Counted from the stretch's first letter, positions 33,772 to 44,187 are shown. The stretch is DNA of 64,000 bases from Lachnospiraceae bacterium (GCA_017556805.1 JAFYMC010000012.1:1-64000); one strand, 5' to 3'. Made by a program: numbers and translations. Notes: a model not told the origin generated them from the sequence alone.

Positions 33772-34605
33772 TTATCCTATCAGCACCTGGCACTTTGCTT
33801 CCGGGTCATCCATAATCAGTTCGTCCACCGCCGGCACCTTAATGTATCCGGACTTCGGATTCTTAATACTGATGATCGGAGCGGTCAGCTCAGCCTCAAC
33901 CTCAGACTTTTCAAAGCTCAAATCCGCGTCAATCATCTCGCAATTGATGAGCTTCAGATTCTTGCAGTAACAGAACGGCTGGGTACCGGAAATCTTACAA
34001 TTCTCGAAGGTAATGTTCTCCGCATACCACGCCAGATACTCACCCTCTACCACACAGTTTTTAATCACCGCATTCTTCGCATGCCAGAAGGCATCCTTCG
34101 TATGTAATACACAATTCTCAATGACCGCATTCTCCACGTACTGGAAGGAATACTTTCCGGTAAACTCCACATTTTTAAATACAAGGTCCGAAGAACGCAT
34201 CATAAAGTATTCACCTGCCGCCGTACTGTCTTCCATCCGGACATCCTTCACCGACCAACCGAACTCCGGAGACACAATATCACTCTTGCGAATCGTAATA
34301 TCCGAGCACTCACGCATAGCCTTTACCCCGTGAAGCTTGGACTCCGTAATCTCAATCTTCTCGGAATACCAAAACGCCGCACGACAAAGCTCTGTCAACT
34401 CCGTATGCTTCATCGTCACCCCGGTATCGTGCCAGAACGGATACCGCAGATTCCACAAACAACCGTCTACCGTCACATTCCGACTCTCTTTAAAAGCACT
34501 TTCTCCGTCCGCCGGTCCTTCAAACTTACAATTCACAACCGTCACATCGGAGCTGCCGTAAAACTCTCTCTCTTTATCAAAGGTTTGATTTTCTACTCGC
34601 ATCAT
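33772..34605 (-). CDS. DUF3737 family protein (pentapeptide/beta-helix-like)
   Basis: 277-aa protein of the DUF3737 family. The sequence repeats short strand units of the form VTVVNCKFEG, ITESKLHGVK, VFKNVEFTG, VIKNCVVEG and ITFENCKISG, so it folds as a right-handed beta-helix. No signal peptide is visible. Its function is unknown to me. A promoter TTGCAT, 17 bp, TATAAG lies at 34748-34776. It is a single-gene unit. Confidence 0.85.
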   Translation of the reverse strand: MMRVENQTFDKEREFYGSSDVTVVNCKFEGPADGESAFKESRNVTVDGCLWNLRYPFWHDTGVTMKHTELTELCRAAFWYSEKIEITESKLHGVKAMRECSDITIRKSDIVSPEFGWSVKDVRMEDSTAAGEYFMMRSSDLVFKNVEFTGKYSFQYVENAVIENCVLHTKDAFWHAKNAVIKNCVVEGEYLAWYAENITFENCKISGTQPFCYCKNLKLINCEMIDADLSFEKSEVEAELTAPIISIKNPKSGYIKVPAVDELIMDDPEAKCQVLIG

Positions 34606-34747
34606 AACTTCATCCTTTCAACACGCCGATTGCCCCATACTTTCCTCAAACGAAACGTTCACATTCATTACAGAATATGAACAACCTCGTTTCCCGGCAA
34701 CCAAACGCATCCCATTTCTCTCTTGTCCTTGTTTTTCTCCCTTTCCA

Positions 34748-34776
34748 CTTATATCATACTTTTCCGGAAAATGCAA
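34748..34776 (-). promoter_or_regulatory. Promoter of the DUF3737 gene
   Basis: TTGCAT (34771-34776), 17 bp, TATAAG (34748-34753) on the minus strand. The rest of the 34606-34867 gap holds nothing I can support. Confidence 0.5.
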
Positions 34777-34867
34777 CCTTTTTCGAGTGTGTAGGATAAA
34801 ATGAACAATTTAGACATAGCGAAGTCAATATAGTCACAAGATTAGTTTGGCATAGGGAGGGAACGTG

Positions 34868-35308
34868 CTACGCTTCCTCTTTTACCTCATAAACATAATT
34901 TATCAACTCCTCTTCTTTTGAGACATAAACAAATCCCATCTTTTCAAACAAACGAATGGATGCAACATTGCTTTCATCAATGGACACCTCCATCCTCTCA
35001 AAGCCAGTAACAAGTTTCCCTGCCTGAATATCTTTTAAAACCGTTGTTGCTATTCCTTTTCCCTGATACTCCGGAACCACCATAATATCCAAATACAACA
35101 CCCGATCTACCACTTCGAGATGTGCTGTTGCAACCAATACATCATTCTCATATACCTTGAAAAAGTGCACATTCTCACTCGTCGTTACATACTTCCAATA
35201 ATTCTGTTCGTCAATACTGATATAGCAGGATATTTCTGGTAGTTTGAAAATCGAAACCAGATAAGGGATATCTGCATCATTTTCGTTCATCATCTGTTGG
35301 TAGTTCAT
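34868..35308 (-). CDS. GNAT family N-acetyltransferase
   Basis: 146-aa acetyltransferase. The core strands LYLDIMVVPEYQGKGIATTVL carry the acetyl-CoA loop (QGKGIA), followed by MEVSIDESNVASIRLFEKMGF, the standard C-terminal part. Start overlaps the end of the four-helix-bundle gene by 4 bp (ATGA), so they are coupled. Substrate unknown. Confidence 0.85.
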   Translation of the reverse strand: MNYQQMMNENDADIPYLVSIFKLPEISCYISIDEQNYWKYVTTSENVHFFKVYENDVLVATAHLEVVDRVLYLDIMVVPEYQGKGIATTVLKDIQAGKLVTGFERMEVSIDESNVASIRLFEKMGFVYVSKEEELINYVYEVKEEA

Positions 35309-35679
35309 TTGGTATTCTCCTTTGTTTTGACAAGGTTATTTTTTGCCGTTGTAATAGACCTAACTAACAAAAACTTAATTGTTGAGCACTTTCGATTCAG
35401 TTTCTTATATCTTTCCTCATCAATATAATCGCTCTTCCACAGCATCTCCAACCATTTACTTGTTTCATTCGCTTCTTTCAAAGATATTTCCAGTTTTGCA
35501 ATAAAATCGGCACAACTATGTGCATACTTACTTTCAGCTATATTCGCACATATACTTGTAGCACTCCTACCGATTTGATTAGAAATAATGTTTTCACGCT
35601 TTCCGCGAAGTTCTTTCGTCAGTTGTAACACTTCGACGGACAACTCCATAGACAGGTCCCCCAGTTTGTCTTCTTTCAT
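35305..35679 (-). CDS. Four-helix bundle protein (23S rRNA IVS/Avd-like)
   Basis: 124-aa protein of the family first seen in intervening sequences of 23S rRNA genes and related in fold to Avd of diversity-generating retroelements. Typical motifs: LQLTKELRGKRENIISNQIGRSATSICANIAES and FIAKLEISLKEANETSKWLEML. These proteins form helical-bundle pentamers with basic surfaces and are thought to bind nucleic acid; their role is unclear. ATG at 35679 follows GGAAGG. An array of small hairpins (35746-35915) lies directly upstream. Confidence 0.88.
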   Translation of the reverse strand: MKEDKLGDLSMELSVEVLQLTKELRGKRENIISNQIGRSATSICANIAESKYAHSCADFIAKLEISLKEANETSKWLEMLWKSDYIDEERYKKLNRKCSTIKFLLVRSITTAKNNLVKTKENTK

Positions 35680-35745
35680 ACTCGCACCACCTTCCTTATA
35701 TCTATTACACCACATAACATTCAAAAACACAATGCACAATCTTAT

Positions 35746-35915
35746 TTGTGCGAAGCACAACATCGTTTACGGCGTAGCCGTAACATCATTGCAAAGCACA
35801 TCTTTTGCACAAAGTGCAACTTCATTCATTTATGTCCGGGATTTCAAATGATGTTGACCTACGGTCAAATGATATTGTGTGCTATGCACACAAATGAGAT
35901 TATGTCCTACGGACA
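35746..35915. repeat. Array of short perfect palindromes upstream of the four-helix gene
   Basis: At least six short hairpins with different stems but one design occur in tandem: 35746-35760 (TTGTGC-GAA-GCACAA), 35767-35783, 35805-35819, 35854-35868, 35875-35893 and 35903-35915. Stems of 5-8 bp are separated by short spacers containing CATCAT, ATGATA or ATGAGAT. No terminator or coding sequence is present. Confidence 0.75.
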
Positions 35916-35920
35916 AAAAT

Positions 35921-35951
35921 AAAAAACCGAAAGAGAACTCTTTCGGTTTTA
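35921..35951 (-). terminator. Terminator behind tRNA-Trp
   Basis: Perfect 13-bp stem (AAAACCGAAAGAG with CTCTTTCGGTTTT, 2-nt loop) immediately after the tRNA on the minus strand, followed by TTTATTTTTG. Confidence 0.85.
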
Positions 35952-35952
35952 A

Positions 35953-36025
35953 CAGGGGCAGTAGGATTCGAACCCACGACCTGCGGTTTTGGAGACCGTT
36001 ATTCTACCAGCTGAACTATACCCCT
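35953..36025 (-). tRNA. tRNA-Trp (anticodon CCA)
   Basis: 73-nt cloverleaf on the minus strand. Acceptor stem AGGGGTA pairs with TGCCCCT; discriminator G. D-arm TTCAGCTGGTAGAA, anticodon arm with CTCCAAA (CCA), T-arm with GGTTCGAATCC. No CCA is encoded. A terminator follows directly, so it is a single-gene unit. Confidence 0.95.
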
Positions 36026-36136
36026 ATATGCAATTTTGACTGCCCTACTATATTACAATGTTTTTCATGAAATGTCAAGTAGTTTCTGAAAAAATATCGG
36101 CACAGTTCTGTGACTGTGCCGATAGGATTTTTCTTC

Positions 36137-36337
36137 TTACTTAGAAGCCAAATACTCATTAATCTGATTTACCAGCTCATCCGCATCGATACCGTGTACC
36201 ATGCATGCCATCTCCAGGCTCTCTCCCTGAGCGGACGGACATCCGATGCAATGCATACCTGCCGCAAATAAAATCTCTACGATTCCCGGATCTACCTGAA
36301 TCAACTGTGCAATAATCATATCCTTACTTACCTGCAT
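36137..36337 (-). CDS. DUF1858 domain protein
   Basis: 66-aa protein of the DUF1858 type, small proteins often fused to or found near hybrid-cluster and other redox proteins. It carries CIGCPSAQGESLEMAC, the conserved Cys-x-x-Cys-Pro and a later Cys, a possible metal or cluster site. ATG at 36337 follows AAAGGAG; the annotated longer frame has no site. It lies divergent to the ferredoxin gene. Confidence 0.85.
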   Translation of the reverse strand: MQVSKDMIIAQLIQVDPGIVEILFAAGMHCIGCPSAQGESLEMACMVHGIDADELVNQINEYLASK

Positions 36338-36487
36338 TTTTGTTCTCCTTTCATCCTGCACATCCCCCGTACATTGCAATCTAAAACGGGAAATGTTCGT
36401 TGTTCTGACTCCATGTGTTAAAGTATACACAACCCACCGCCATTCGTCAAGAGGACAAGCATTGGAAGATTTGAATAAAAAAGGTAC

Positions 36488-36516
36488 TTGTATTATTTGA
36501 AATTATATATTACAAT
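36488..36516 (+). promoter_or_regulatory. Promoter of the ferredoxin gene
   Basis: TTGTAT (36488-36493), 17 bp, TACAAT (36511-36516) on the plus strand, with AAAGGAGG between it and the ATG at 36550. Confidence 0.65.
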
Positions 36517-36549
36517 AGAGGCAGATAAATTATAAAGGAGGATATCACA

Positions 36550-36717
36550 ATGGCATATAAGATTTCTGATCAGTGCATCAGCTGCGGCGCTTGTGCAGCA
36601 GAGTGCCCGGTAGGAGCAATCAGCGAGGGAGCTTCCCAGTACGAGATCGATGCAGACGCTTGCTTAGATTGCGGCGCTTGCGCAGCTACCTGCCCGACTG
36701 AGTCTATTTCTCAGTAA
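36550..36717 (+). CDS. 2[4Fe-4S] clostridial-type ferredoxin
   Basis: 55-aa ferredoxin with two complete cluster motifs: CISCGACAAECP (first) and CLDCGACAATCP (second), as in clostridial electron-carrier ferredoxins. The reading frame begins at ATG 36550 after AAAGGAGG with an 8-nt spacer. It would carry electrons for pyruvate:ferredoxin oxidoreductase and hydrogenase-type reactions. It stands alone with promoter and terminator. Confidence 0.95.
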   Translation: MAYKISDQCISCGACAAECPVGAISEGASQYEIDADACLDCGACAATCPTESISQ

Positions 36718-36737
36718 TTTACGAGCAAACAAATCAA

Positions 36738-36768
36738 AACGCTTCACCTTTGCGGGTGAAGCGTTTTT
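36738..36768 (+). terminator. Terminator of the ferredoxin gene
   Basis: AACGCTTCACC pairs with GGTGAAGCGTT (loop about 5 nt), followed by T5 on the plus strand. Confidence 0.85.
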
Positions 36769-36824
36769 GTCTTTTGTAGATTATCTTTTGTAGGTATGAA
36801 ATACCGGTCGCCCGGTTCTTTCTC

Positions 36825-38009
36825 TTACTCTAAGGTAGCAGCTGCCGCTCTCTCGTAAATCTCGGTTACCGCAGCCTTATCCAGTTCTACATAACCGCCG
36901 GTCTTGCCGTCGCCGATACCGAACAGCTCAACCAAACGCGGAATATCTTCTCTCTTTGCACCCAACTGCTCAAAGTTAATCGGCATACCGATGGAAGCCA
37001 GGAATCGACGGAACGCCTTTACGCCTTCCAGCGCGGTCTCCTTCGGATTTGCAAAATTCATCTGACAACCGAATACACGGGTAGCCATCTGCGCCATACG
37101 CATCGGGTCGTGATGGTCTGCCACATAAGTCATCCAAGCCGGCATAATTACCGCAAGACCTGCACCGTGTGCACAATCATACAAAGCGGAAAGCTGATGC
37201 TCGATGCCGTGGCTGTTCCAGTCCTGATCTCTGCCGACACCTACCACATTATTATGTGCCACCATACCTGCCCACATAATGTTTGCGCGAGCCTCATAGT
37301 TATGCGGATCCGCAATAACACGCGGAGTCTCCTTCACCATGGTCAAAAGCACTGCCTCACACAGACGGTCGGTCACTTCAACCTCCGGAGTATTACTGAA
37401 ATAACGCTCGAAAACGTGTGCCATAATATCCGTTGCACCGCATGCGGACTGATATGCCGGAAGTGTCTCGGTGAGGGCCGGATTCAGTACGGAGAACTTC
37501 GGACGAACGCAATCTCCGCCGGAACCGCGCTTCTGTAACGTAGACTCCTGGGTAATAACCGTATCCGGGGAGCCTTCGCTGCCTGCTGCCGCGATGGTAA
37601 GCACGGTACCTACCGGAAGTGCAACCTCCGGACGCTTTCCGTCATAGAAATCCCAGAAATCACCCTCATACGGCACGCCCATAGCGATTGCCTTTGCGGA
37701 ATCAATGGCACTTCCGCCGCCTACCGCAACAATAAAGTCAACCCCTTCCTTACGGCAAAGGTCGATACCTTCATATACCAAACCGTCTCTCGGATTCGGC
37801 TGCACGCCACCGAGCTCAATATACGAAATCTTCTCCTCATCAAGCGCAGCCTTTACTCTGTCCAGAAGTCCGGAACGAACCACGGAACCACCGCCGTAAT
37901 GAAGCAATACCTTGCTTCCTCCGAAACGCTTAACAAGTCTGCCGGTCTCTGCTTCTTTCCCCTTACCGAATGCAAAATAGGTCGGGCTGTAAAAAGTGAA
38001 ATTATTCAT
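36825..38009 (-). CDS. Iron-containing alcohol dehydrogenase (butanol dehydrogenase type)
   Basis: 394-aa family III alcohol dehydrogenase, resembling NAD(P)H-dependent butanol dehydrogenase and YqhD. NAD(P)-site GGGSAIDSAKAIA is clear; metal ligands lie in ACGATDIMAHVFERYF, HGIEHQLSALYDCAHG (HxxxH and a later His). Probably reduces aldehydes formed during fermentation. It is monocistronic and leftward; GGAGG lies upstream of ATG. Confidence 0.9.
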   Translation of the reverse strand: MNNFTFYSPTYFAFGKGKEAETGRLVKRFGGSKVLLHYGGGSVVRSGLLDRVKAALDEEKISYIELGGVQPNPRDGLVYEGIDLCRKEGVDFIVAVGGGSAIDSAKAIAMGVPYEGDFWDFYDGKRPEVALPVGTVLTIAAAGSEGSPDTVITQESTLQKRGSGGDCVRPKFSVLNPALTETLPAYQSACGATDIMAHVFERYFSNTPEVEVTDRLCEAVLLTMVKETPRVIADPHNYEARANIMWAGMVAHNNVVGVGRDQDWNSHGIEHQLSALYDCAHGAGLAVIMPAWMTYVADHHDPMRMAQMATRVFGCQMNFANPKETALEGVKAFRRFLASIGMPINFEQLGAKREDIPRLVELFGIGDGKTGGYVELDKAAVTEIYERAAAATLE

Positions 38010-38095
38010 ATGGATACCTCCTTATTTTCTATTTATCACTATACCATAGATTGTCCCGCTTTGCAATGTTTTTCTATAGCATCAGCAAACCCGTA

Positions 38096-38132
38096 CAAAA
38101 AAGGCATCTCCGTTCCTCCGGAGACACCTTTT
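38096..38132 (-). terminator. Terminator of the uvrBA operon
   Basis: AAAAGG...CCTTTT outer and CTCCG/CGGAG inner pairing, with T-run on the minus strand, 110 bp behind uvrA. Confidence 0.7.
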
Positions 38133-38241
38133 GTTAATTTTTTAATAAATATTATTTTTCTTATACCTCAATTTCGAAGCCTAAACTCCTACTCACCTAC
38201 ACTGCTTCGATTATTCCGCAGAAGCTCCACTGCTTCCCTTG

Positions 38242-41070
38242 TTACTTCAGATACTTCTTCACATACTGCCCCGTATAAGACTTTGAATTCTTGGCAACCT
38301 CTTCCGGCGTACCCTGCGCTACCACGGTACCGCCCTTATCGCCGCCCTCCGGACCGATATCGATAAGATAGTCCGCCGTCTTAATCACATCCAGGTTATG
38401 CTCAATGACAAGTACCGTATTGCCGCCCTCGGTCAGACGCTGCAATATCTCAATGAGCTTGTGCACATCCGCAAAATGAAGACCGGTGGTCGGCTCATCC
38501 AGAATATAAATGGTCTTACCGGTACTGCGACGGGAAAGTTCCGTAGCCAGCTTGATACGCTGTGCCTCACCGCCGGACAAAAGGGTGGACGGATGTCCCA
38601 ACTTCAGATAGGAAAGCCCTACATCGTTTAAGGTCTCGATTTTCTTACGGATGGACGGTACATTCTCAAAGAACTTCACCGCTTCCTCTACCCGCATTTC
38701 CAGTACATCGTAGATGGTCTTGCCTTTATACTTTACCTCCAGTGTCTCACGATTATACCGCTTGCCGCCGCACACCTCACACGGTACAAAAATATCCGGC
38801 AGGAAGTTCATCTCAATTTTGATAATACCGTCACCGCCGCAGGCCTCGCAACGGCCGCCCTTTACGTTAAAACTGAACCGCCCCTTACTGTAGCCACGAA
38901 GCTTTGCATCCGGAGTACTTGCAAACAAATCACGAATCTGATCGAACACACCGGTATAGGTAGCCGGATTGGAACGTGGGGTACGTCCGATCGGAGACTG
39001 GTCGATGTTGATGACCTTGTCTAACTGTTCAATGCCTTCGATTCCGTCGTGGTCTCCCGCCAGAATACGGGCACGATTCAAACTCTTTGCCAGATGCTTG
39101 TATAAAATCTCATTCACCAGAGAACTCTTACCGGAACCGGACACACCGGTCACGCAGGTAAATACCCCAAGCGGAATGTCCACGTCAATATTCTTCAGGT
39201 TATTCTCTCTGGCTCCCTTTACTTTCAAAAAGCCGGTCGGCTTTCTGCGTGTCTTCGGAAGCGGAATACTGAGGCGTCCGGACAAATACGCACCGGTAAT
39301 GGACGCAGGATTGTTCTTAATTTCCTCTGCGTTCCCCTCCGCAACCACTTCTCCGCCATGGTCACCTGCTCCCGGGCCGATATCGATAATGTGATCCGCC
39401 GCGTACATGGTGTCCTCGTCATGCTCCACCACAATCAGGGTATTTCCTAAATCCTTCAAGTGCTTCAAGGTCTTTAACAGCTTGTCATTGTCTCTCTGAT
39501 GGAGACCGATGCTCGGCTCATCCAGAATATAGGCAACCCCCACCAGACCGGAACCGATCTGGGTGGCCAAACGGATACGCTGTGCCTCACCGCCGGACAG
39601 GGATGCCGTCGCTCTGGCCAAAGTTAAATAGTCAAGACCTACATCCATCAAAAATCCCACGCGGGCACGAATCTCTTTTAAAACCAGTTCACCGATCTGT
39701 TGCTGACGCTCGGTAAGCTCCAGTTCCTGCATAAAGGTATACAAATCCCGCACGGAACACTCGGTCACCTCGGAAATATTCCAACCGCCTACCGTTACCG
39801 CCAGAGACTCCTTCTTCAAACGCTTCCCCTTACACATCTTACACGGCGTGGTACGCATAAAGGTCTCATACTCCTGTTTTGTACTATCGGAAGCGGTCTC
39901 CCGGTATCTGCGCTCTACATTTTTAATCAGGCCCTCGAAAGCCACGTCATACACACCCTGCCCCCGCTGGCTTTGATAATGTACCTTTACGGAACGTCCG
40001 CCGGTGCCGTAATAAATCATATCCTGAATATCCTTCGGCAACTTCTCAAACGGCGTTTTAAGATCAAACTTATACTCCTTCGCCAATGCCGTCAGCGTAC
40101 TTCCGGTGTAACTGGACGGGTCCGTAGCGGACTGCCAGCCTAGTACCGCAATAGCGCCCTCGGCAATACTCATGGACTTGTCCGGAATCAATAAATCCTC
40201 GTCAAACTCCATCTTTACGCCGATACCGTGACATTCCGGACAGGCACCGAAGGGATTGTTAAAGGAAAACACTCTCGGCTCAATCTCGTCAATGCTGACA
40301 CCGCAATCCGGACAGGAAAAACTCTCGGAAAAACGAATCGGCTCTCCGTCAATGACATCCACAATCAAAAGTCCCTCGCTCAAACGAAGTACACTGTCGA
40401 TAGAGTCCCGCAGACGCTGCTCCACGCCCTCTTTAATCACCAGACGGTCCACTACAATCTCTATGTTATGCTTGATATTTTTCTCTAACTTAATCTCCTC
40501 GGAAAGCTCATACTGCTGGCCATCCACAATGACGCGGACATAACCGCTGCGCTTCGCCTGCTCGAATATCTTTACATGCTCACCCTTACGGCCCCGCACC
40601 ACCGGCGCCAGAAGCTGAATCTTCGTGCGCTCCGGCAACTGCATAATCTCATCCGACATCTCGTCTACCGTCTGCTTCTTAATCACCTTGCCGCACTCCG
40701 GACAGTGAGGAATACCGATACGGGCATAGAGCAAACGGAAATAGTCGTAAATCTCCGTCACCGTACCTACCGTGGAACGGGGATTGCGGTTGGTGGACTT
40801 TTGATCGATGGAAATGGCTGGAGAAAGCCCTTCGATGCTCTCTACATTCGGTTTCTCCATCTGCCCCAAGAACTGTCTCGCATAGGAAGAAACGGACTCC
40901 ATATACCGACGCTGTCCCTCCGCATAAATGGTATCAAAGGCAAGGGATGACTTGCCGGAACCGGACAAACCGGTCAGCACCACAAACTCATCCCGCGGGA
41001 TATCCACGTTGATTCCTTTTAAGTTATTCTCCTTCGCACCCCGTATTTTAATAAACTTCTTTTCTGACAT
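38242..41070 (-). CDS. uvrA: UvrA, excinuclease ABC subunit A
   Basis: 942-aa damage-recognition ATPase of nucleotide excision repair. Two ABC domains are present, with Walker [13 protein letters not shown] near 34 and [12 protein letters not shown] near 640, signature LSGGEAQRI twice, and three zinc-binding Cys pairs (CPECGK, CPECHG and CEACGG...CEVCGG). Length is standard. It follows uvrB by 27 bp, in the common uvrB-uvrA order. Confidence 0.97.
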   Translation of the reverse strand: MSEKKFIKIRGAKENNLKGINVDIPRDEFVVLTGLSGSGKSSLAFDTIYAEGQRRYMESVSSYARQFLGQMEKPNVESIEGLSPAISIDQKSTNRNPRSTVGTVTEIYDYFRLLYARIGIPHCPECGKVIKKQTVDEMSDEIMQLPERTKIQLLAPVVRGRKGEHVKIFEQAKRSGYVRVIVDGQQYELSEEIKLEKNIKHNIEIVVDRLVIKEGVEQRLRDSIDSVLRLSEGLLIVDVIDGEPIRFSESFSCPDCGVSIDEIEPRVFSFNNPFGACPECHGIGVKMEFDEDLLIPDKSMSIAEGAIAVLGWQSATDPSSYTGSTLTALAKEYKFDLKTPFEKLPKDIQDMIYYGTGGRSVKVHYQSQRGQGVYDVAFEGLIKNVERRYRETASDSTKQEYETFMRTTPCKMCKGKRLKKESLAVTVGGWNISEVTECSVRDLYTFMQELELTERQQQIGELVLKEIRARVGFLMDVGLDYLTLARATASLSGGEAQRIRLATQIGSGLVGVAYILDEPSIGLHQRDNDKLLKTLKHLKDLGNTLIVVEHDEDTMYAADHIIDIGPGAGDHGGEVVAEGNAEEIKNNPASITGAYLSGRLSIPLPKTRRKPTGFLKVKGARENNLKNIDVDIPLGVFTCVTGVSGSGKSSLVNEILYKHLAKSLNRARILAGDHDGIEGIEQLDKVINIDQSPIGRTPRSNPATYTGVFDQIRDLFASTPDAKLRGYSKGRFSFNVKGGRCEACGGDGIIKIEMNFLPDIFVPCEVCGGKRYNRETLEVKYKGKTIYDVLEMRVEEAVKFFENVPSIRKKIETLNDVGLSYLKLGHPSTLLSGGEAQRIKLATELSRRSTGKTIYILDEPTTGLHFADVHKLIEILQRLTEGGNTVLVIEHNLDVIKTADYLIDIGPEGGDKGGTVVAQGTPEEVAKNSKSYTGQYVKKYLK

Positions 41071-41097
41071 AACATGTCCTCACTTTTCGTTCTATCT

Positions 41098-43077
41098 TTA
41101 CTCAAGCATCTTTTTCTTAAGCTCAAACAACTGGTCACGTACCTTTGCCGCCAGCTCAAAGTTCAGCTCCGCAGCCGCCGTATTCATCTGCTTCTGCAGC
41201 TTCTTCTCCAGAGCCTGCAGTTCCTTCTTGGACATGGACTCCATATCCTTTTCGATGCCCTGGGTAATCTCCTCGGCCTTCTTGGAAATGGTAATCAGCT
41301 CACGGACCGCCTTCTTAATGGTCTGCGGCGTAATCCCGTGCTCCTCGTTATAGGCCTGCTGAATGGCACGACGGCGTTCGGTCTCGGAAAGTGCCTTCCG
41401 CATGGAATCCGTCATTACATCCGCATACATCACCACCCGGCCTTCCGCATTACGGGCCGCACGGCCGATGGTCTGAATGAGGGACGTCTCGGAACGAAGA
41501 AAGCCCTCCTTGTCCGCATCCAGAATCGCCACCAGGCTGACCTCCGGAATGTCTAGACCTTCTCGCAGAAGGTTGATACCTACCAGTACATCAAACACGT
41601 CCATACGCATGTCACGGATAATCTCGGAACGCTCCAGCGTATCAATATCGGAGTGTAAATACTTCACCCGGATGCCAACCTCACGGAGGTAATCCGTCAA
41701 ATCCTCCGCCATACGCTTCGTCAGGGTGGTAATCAACACCTTACTCTTTTTATCCAGCTCCTTACGAATCTCTCCCAGCAAATCGTCAATCTGCCCCACA
41801 GTCGGCCGCACCGATACCTCCGGGTCAAGCAGTCCCGTCGGACGAATCACCTGTTCCGTACGAAGAAGCTCGTGAGTCTCCTCGTACTCCGACGGTGTCG
41901 CAGACACAAACATCATCTGATTAATCTTGCTTTCAAATTCACCGAAGTTAAGCGGCCGGTTATCAAGTGCCGACGGCAAACGGAAACCGTAGTCTACAAG
42001 CGTAGTCTTTCTTGAACGGTCACCGGCGTGCATTCCGCGAATCTGCGGTATGGTAATATGGGACTCGTCCACAATAATCAAAAAGTCATCTGAGAAATAA
42101 TCAATCAGCGTGTGCGGTGTCGCTCCTGCCGGCAAGCCCGCCAAATGTCTGGAATAATTCTCGATACCGGAACAAAAGCCCAGCTCCCGCATCATTTCTA
42201 CATCAAAAGCGGTCCGCTCTCCGATACGCTGCGCCTCGATAAACTTATCCTCACTCTTAAAAAACTGCACCCGGTCAATCATTTCCGCTTCGATGTCAAG
42301 CAGGGCACGGTTCATCTGCTCCTGCTCCACCACGTAATGGGACGCCGGAAAAATCACCGTGTGCTCCAGGGAGCACTTAATCTCACCGGTCAGCACATCA
42401 ATCTCCGTAATCCGGTCAACTTCGTCTCCGAAAAACTCCACACGAATGGCCGTATCTGCGGAAGAAACCGGGAAAATCTCCACCACATCGCCCCGTACCC
42501 GGAAAGTACCGCGCTTAAAGTCCATATCGTTTCTCGTATACTGAATATCAATCAAACGGCGCAATACATCGTCCCGGTCCTTCTGCATGCCCGGACGGAG
42601 ATTCACCGTCATATTCTGGTAATCAATGGGGCTGCCCAAGCCGTAAATGCAGGACACACTGGCCACAATAACCACATCCCGCCGCTCGGAAAGAGCCGCC
42701 GTGGCCGAGTGACGCAGCTTATCTATCTCATCGTTAATCGCGGAATCCTTCTCGATATAAGTATCCGTAGAAGGCACATAGGCCTCCGGCTGGAAATAAT
42801 CGTAGTAGGACACAAAATACTCCACCGCGTTCTCCGGGAAGAATTCTTTGAATTCACCGTAGAGCTGGGCCGCCAATGTCTTATTATGCGCTATTACCAA
42901 AGTAGGTCTGTTTAATTTTTCAATGACATTCGCCATGGTAAAGGTCTTACCTGAACCGGTAACACCAAGCAACGTCTGAAACTGATTGCCTTCCTCAAAA
43001 CCCTTTACCAGGTCTGCGATAGCCTGGGGCTGGTCGCCGGTGGGCGCGTAGTCGGAATGTAAAATAAATTTATCCAT
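41098..43077 (-). CDS. uvrB: UvrB, excinuclease ABC subunit B
   Basis: 659-aa helicase-like subunit that loads onto damage with UvrA. Walker [11 protein letters not shown] (about 36-45), the beta-hairpin segment [26 protein letters not shown] box, [12 protein letters not shown] and the C-terminal UVR domain binding UvrC. ATG at 43077 follows GGTGGAGG; the frame extends 5 codons upstream without use. A LexA-type box and a promoter lie upstream. Confidence 0.97.
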   Translation of the reverse strand: MDKFILHSDYAPTGDQPQAIADLVKGFEEGNQFQTLLGVTGSGKTFTMANVIEKLNRPTLVIAHNKTLAAQLYGEFKEFFPENAVEYFVSYYDYFQPEAYVPSTDTYIEKDSAINDEIDKLRHSATAALSERRDVVIVASVSCIYGLGSPIDYQNMTVNLRPGMQKDRDDVLRRLIDIQYTRNDMDFKRGTFRVRGDVVEIFPVSSADTAIRVEFFGDEVDRITEIDVLTGEIKCSLEHTVIFPASHYVVEQEQMNRALLDIEAEMIDRVQFFKSEDKFIEAQRIGERTAFDVEMMRELGFCSGIENYSRHLAGLPAGATPHTLIDYFSDDFLIIVDESHITIPQIRGMHAGDRSRKTTLVDYGFRLPSALDNRPLNFGEFESKINQMMFVSATPSEYEETHELLRTEQVIRPTGLLDPEVSVRPTVGQIDDLLGEIRKELDKKSKVLITTLTKRMAEDLTDYLREVGIRVKYLHSDIDTLERSEIIRDMRMDVFDVLVGINLLREGLDIPEVSLVAILDADKEGFLRSETSLIQTIGRAARNAEGRVVMYADVMTDSMRKALSETERRRAIQQAYNEEHGITPQTIKKAVRELITISKKAEEITQGIEKDMESMSKKELQALEKKLQKQMNTAAAELNFELAAKVRDQLFELKKKMLE

Positions 43078-43096
43078 AAAAACCTCCACCAAATAT

Positions 43097-43109
43097 CGAA
43101 CATATATTC
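43097..43109 (-). promoter_or_regulatory. LexA (SOS) box upstream of uvrB
   Basis: CGAACATATATTC, one mismatch from the Gram-positive LexA consensus CGAACNNNNGTTCG core GAACATATGTTC. It lies 20 bp before the uvrB start codon and about 15 bp downstream of the predicted start of the promoter at 43122-43150, well placed to block uvrBA. Confidence 0.75.
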
Positions 43110-43121
43110 TTCTTTATCACC

Positions 43122-43150
43122 ACTATATCACAAAACATTTTAAATGTAAA
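43122..43150 (-). promoter_or_regulatory. Promoter of uvrBA
   Basis: TTTACA (43145-43150), 17 bp, TATAGT (43122-43127) on the minus strand. A second possible promoter (TTGAAT, 17 bp, TATAAT) lies about 80 bp further upstream. Confidence 0.55.
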
Positions 43151-43323
43151 GAAAAACCACTGTAGTTTTTGACCCACAGCAGTTTTTCTACTAGTATTAT
43201 ATCACTTTTTACAGTAAAATTCAATTCTTGTAATACCGGTTACCAAATTCTATAATTATCACAAGAAAACAAAATGTCGCCTTTCCCTTCCCAACAATAA
43301 TATAAAGTAAGGAGTCCTCTACC

Positions 43324-43641
43324 ATGTTCTATCACGCAAGTAATATCGCTGACATCAAAACCCTGATTCCGTTTTCCTCCGGCCACGGAAACCCACTGGT
43401 CTATTTTTCTACCAAAAAAGAAAATACTTTGGTTTATCTGAGTAATCCTGTGGAACGATATTGCAGAGAGATTGGTTTCGAACCTTCCGACCGCTACTAC
43501 CGTTTTATGAGTTATCGTTTTACGGAAGATAATGATTTAGAGATTCTGGAATACTGGCCAAATGCACTGGAAGAAACATACAAAGCCATTCCCGCATACA
43601 AAGCTTTTTTAGAAGCCAAATTTTATAGTTTACTAATTTAA
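43324..43641 (+). CDS. Hypothetical protein, probably truncated
   Basis: 105-aa protein. Its N-terminal part (MFYHASNIADIKTL, PLVYFSTKKENTLVYLSNPV) resembles a family I recall from gut Clostridia as roughly 200-residue proteins of unknown role. The conserved start of the second half, EYWPNALEETYKAI, is here followed by PAYKAFLEAK and a stop, so the C-terminal half seems lost. GTAAGGAG before ATG is intact. I cannot assign a function. Confidence 0.5.
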   Translation: MFYHASNIADIKTLIPFSSGHGNPLVYFSTKKENTLVYLSNPVERYCREIGFEPSDRYYRFMSYRFTEDNDLEILEYWPNALEETYKAIPAYKAFLEAKFYSLLI

Positions 43642-43665
43642 CATCGCCTTTTTATGATATTTAGC

Positions 43666-44187
43666 TTACAACCAAATCGCCTCGTTAATCGTACTCTGCA
43701 CCTGTACGTTTTCCACGCAAACCAGCTTTACCAACAACCAGGCCCGTTCTTCTTCCGTAAGCTCCCGAAGTTTTTCCGCCTCCTTCGAACTTACCAGGCG
43801 CTCCGAAATGCTCTCAATGGCATCCATTTTGCTTTGCGCCATGATAACAAGATTTTCCCAGTTTCTCAGCTTTTCCTGCATCGCCTTATATAATGCCTCT
43901 TTGGAGCTTTCGCCCACCATAACATCTTTAATCTCATCCAAGGAAAAGCCCAATGCTTTCAGTTCCAGCAGTGCGGCCAATTGGTGCAATTGATCCGGCG
44001 TATAATAACGATATCCCGACTCCGGGTCAATGTAAGCAGGCGTAATAATCCCCTTCTTCTCGTAAATACGCACCGCCTTCACGGATATTTGAAAAAAGTC
44101 CGCCACCTCTCCGATTTTTAACAACGTCTCTTCTGCATCTTCCTCTATCTGCTTCTCCTCATGTATCTCTCTATTCTTCTGTTCCAT
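43666..44187 (-). CDS. MerR-family transcriptional regulator
   Basis: 173-aa regulator. The MerR winged helix is LLKIGEVADFFQISVKAVRIYEKKGIITP, then a YRYYTPDQLHQL segment and a coiled-coil helix. The N-terminal 22 residues are charged and outside the usual start. It is the last gene of the exporter operon and overlaps the end of the upstream permease gene by 17 bp. A MerR-type promoter (46765-46795) controls the operon, so it likely regulates its own transporter in response to an unknown effector. Confidence 0.9.
   Translation of the reverse strand: MEQKNREIHEEKQIEEDAEETLLKIGEVADFFQISVKAVRIYEKKGIITPAYIDPESGYRYYTPDQLHQLAALLELKALGFSLDEIKDVMVGESSKEALYKAMQEKLRNWENLVIMAQSKMDAIESISERLVSSKEAEKLRELTEEERAWLLVKLVCVENVQVQSTINEAIWL

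Noticed and set aside
42112-42915. Long plus-strand frame of 267 codons
   Set aside because: Antisense shadow of uvrB.
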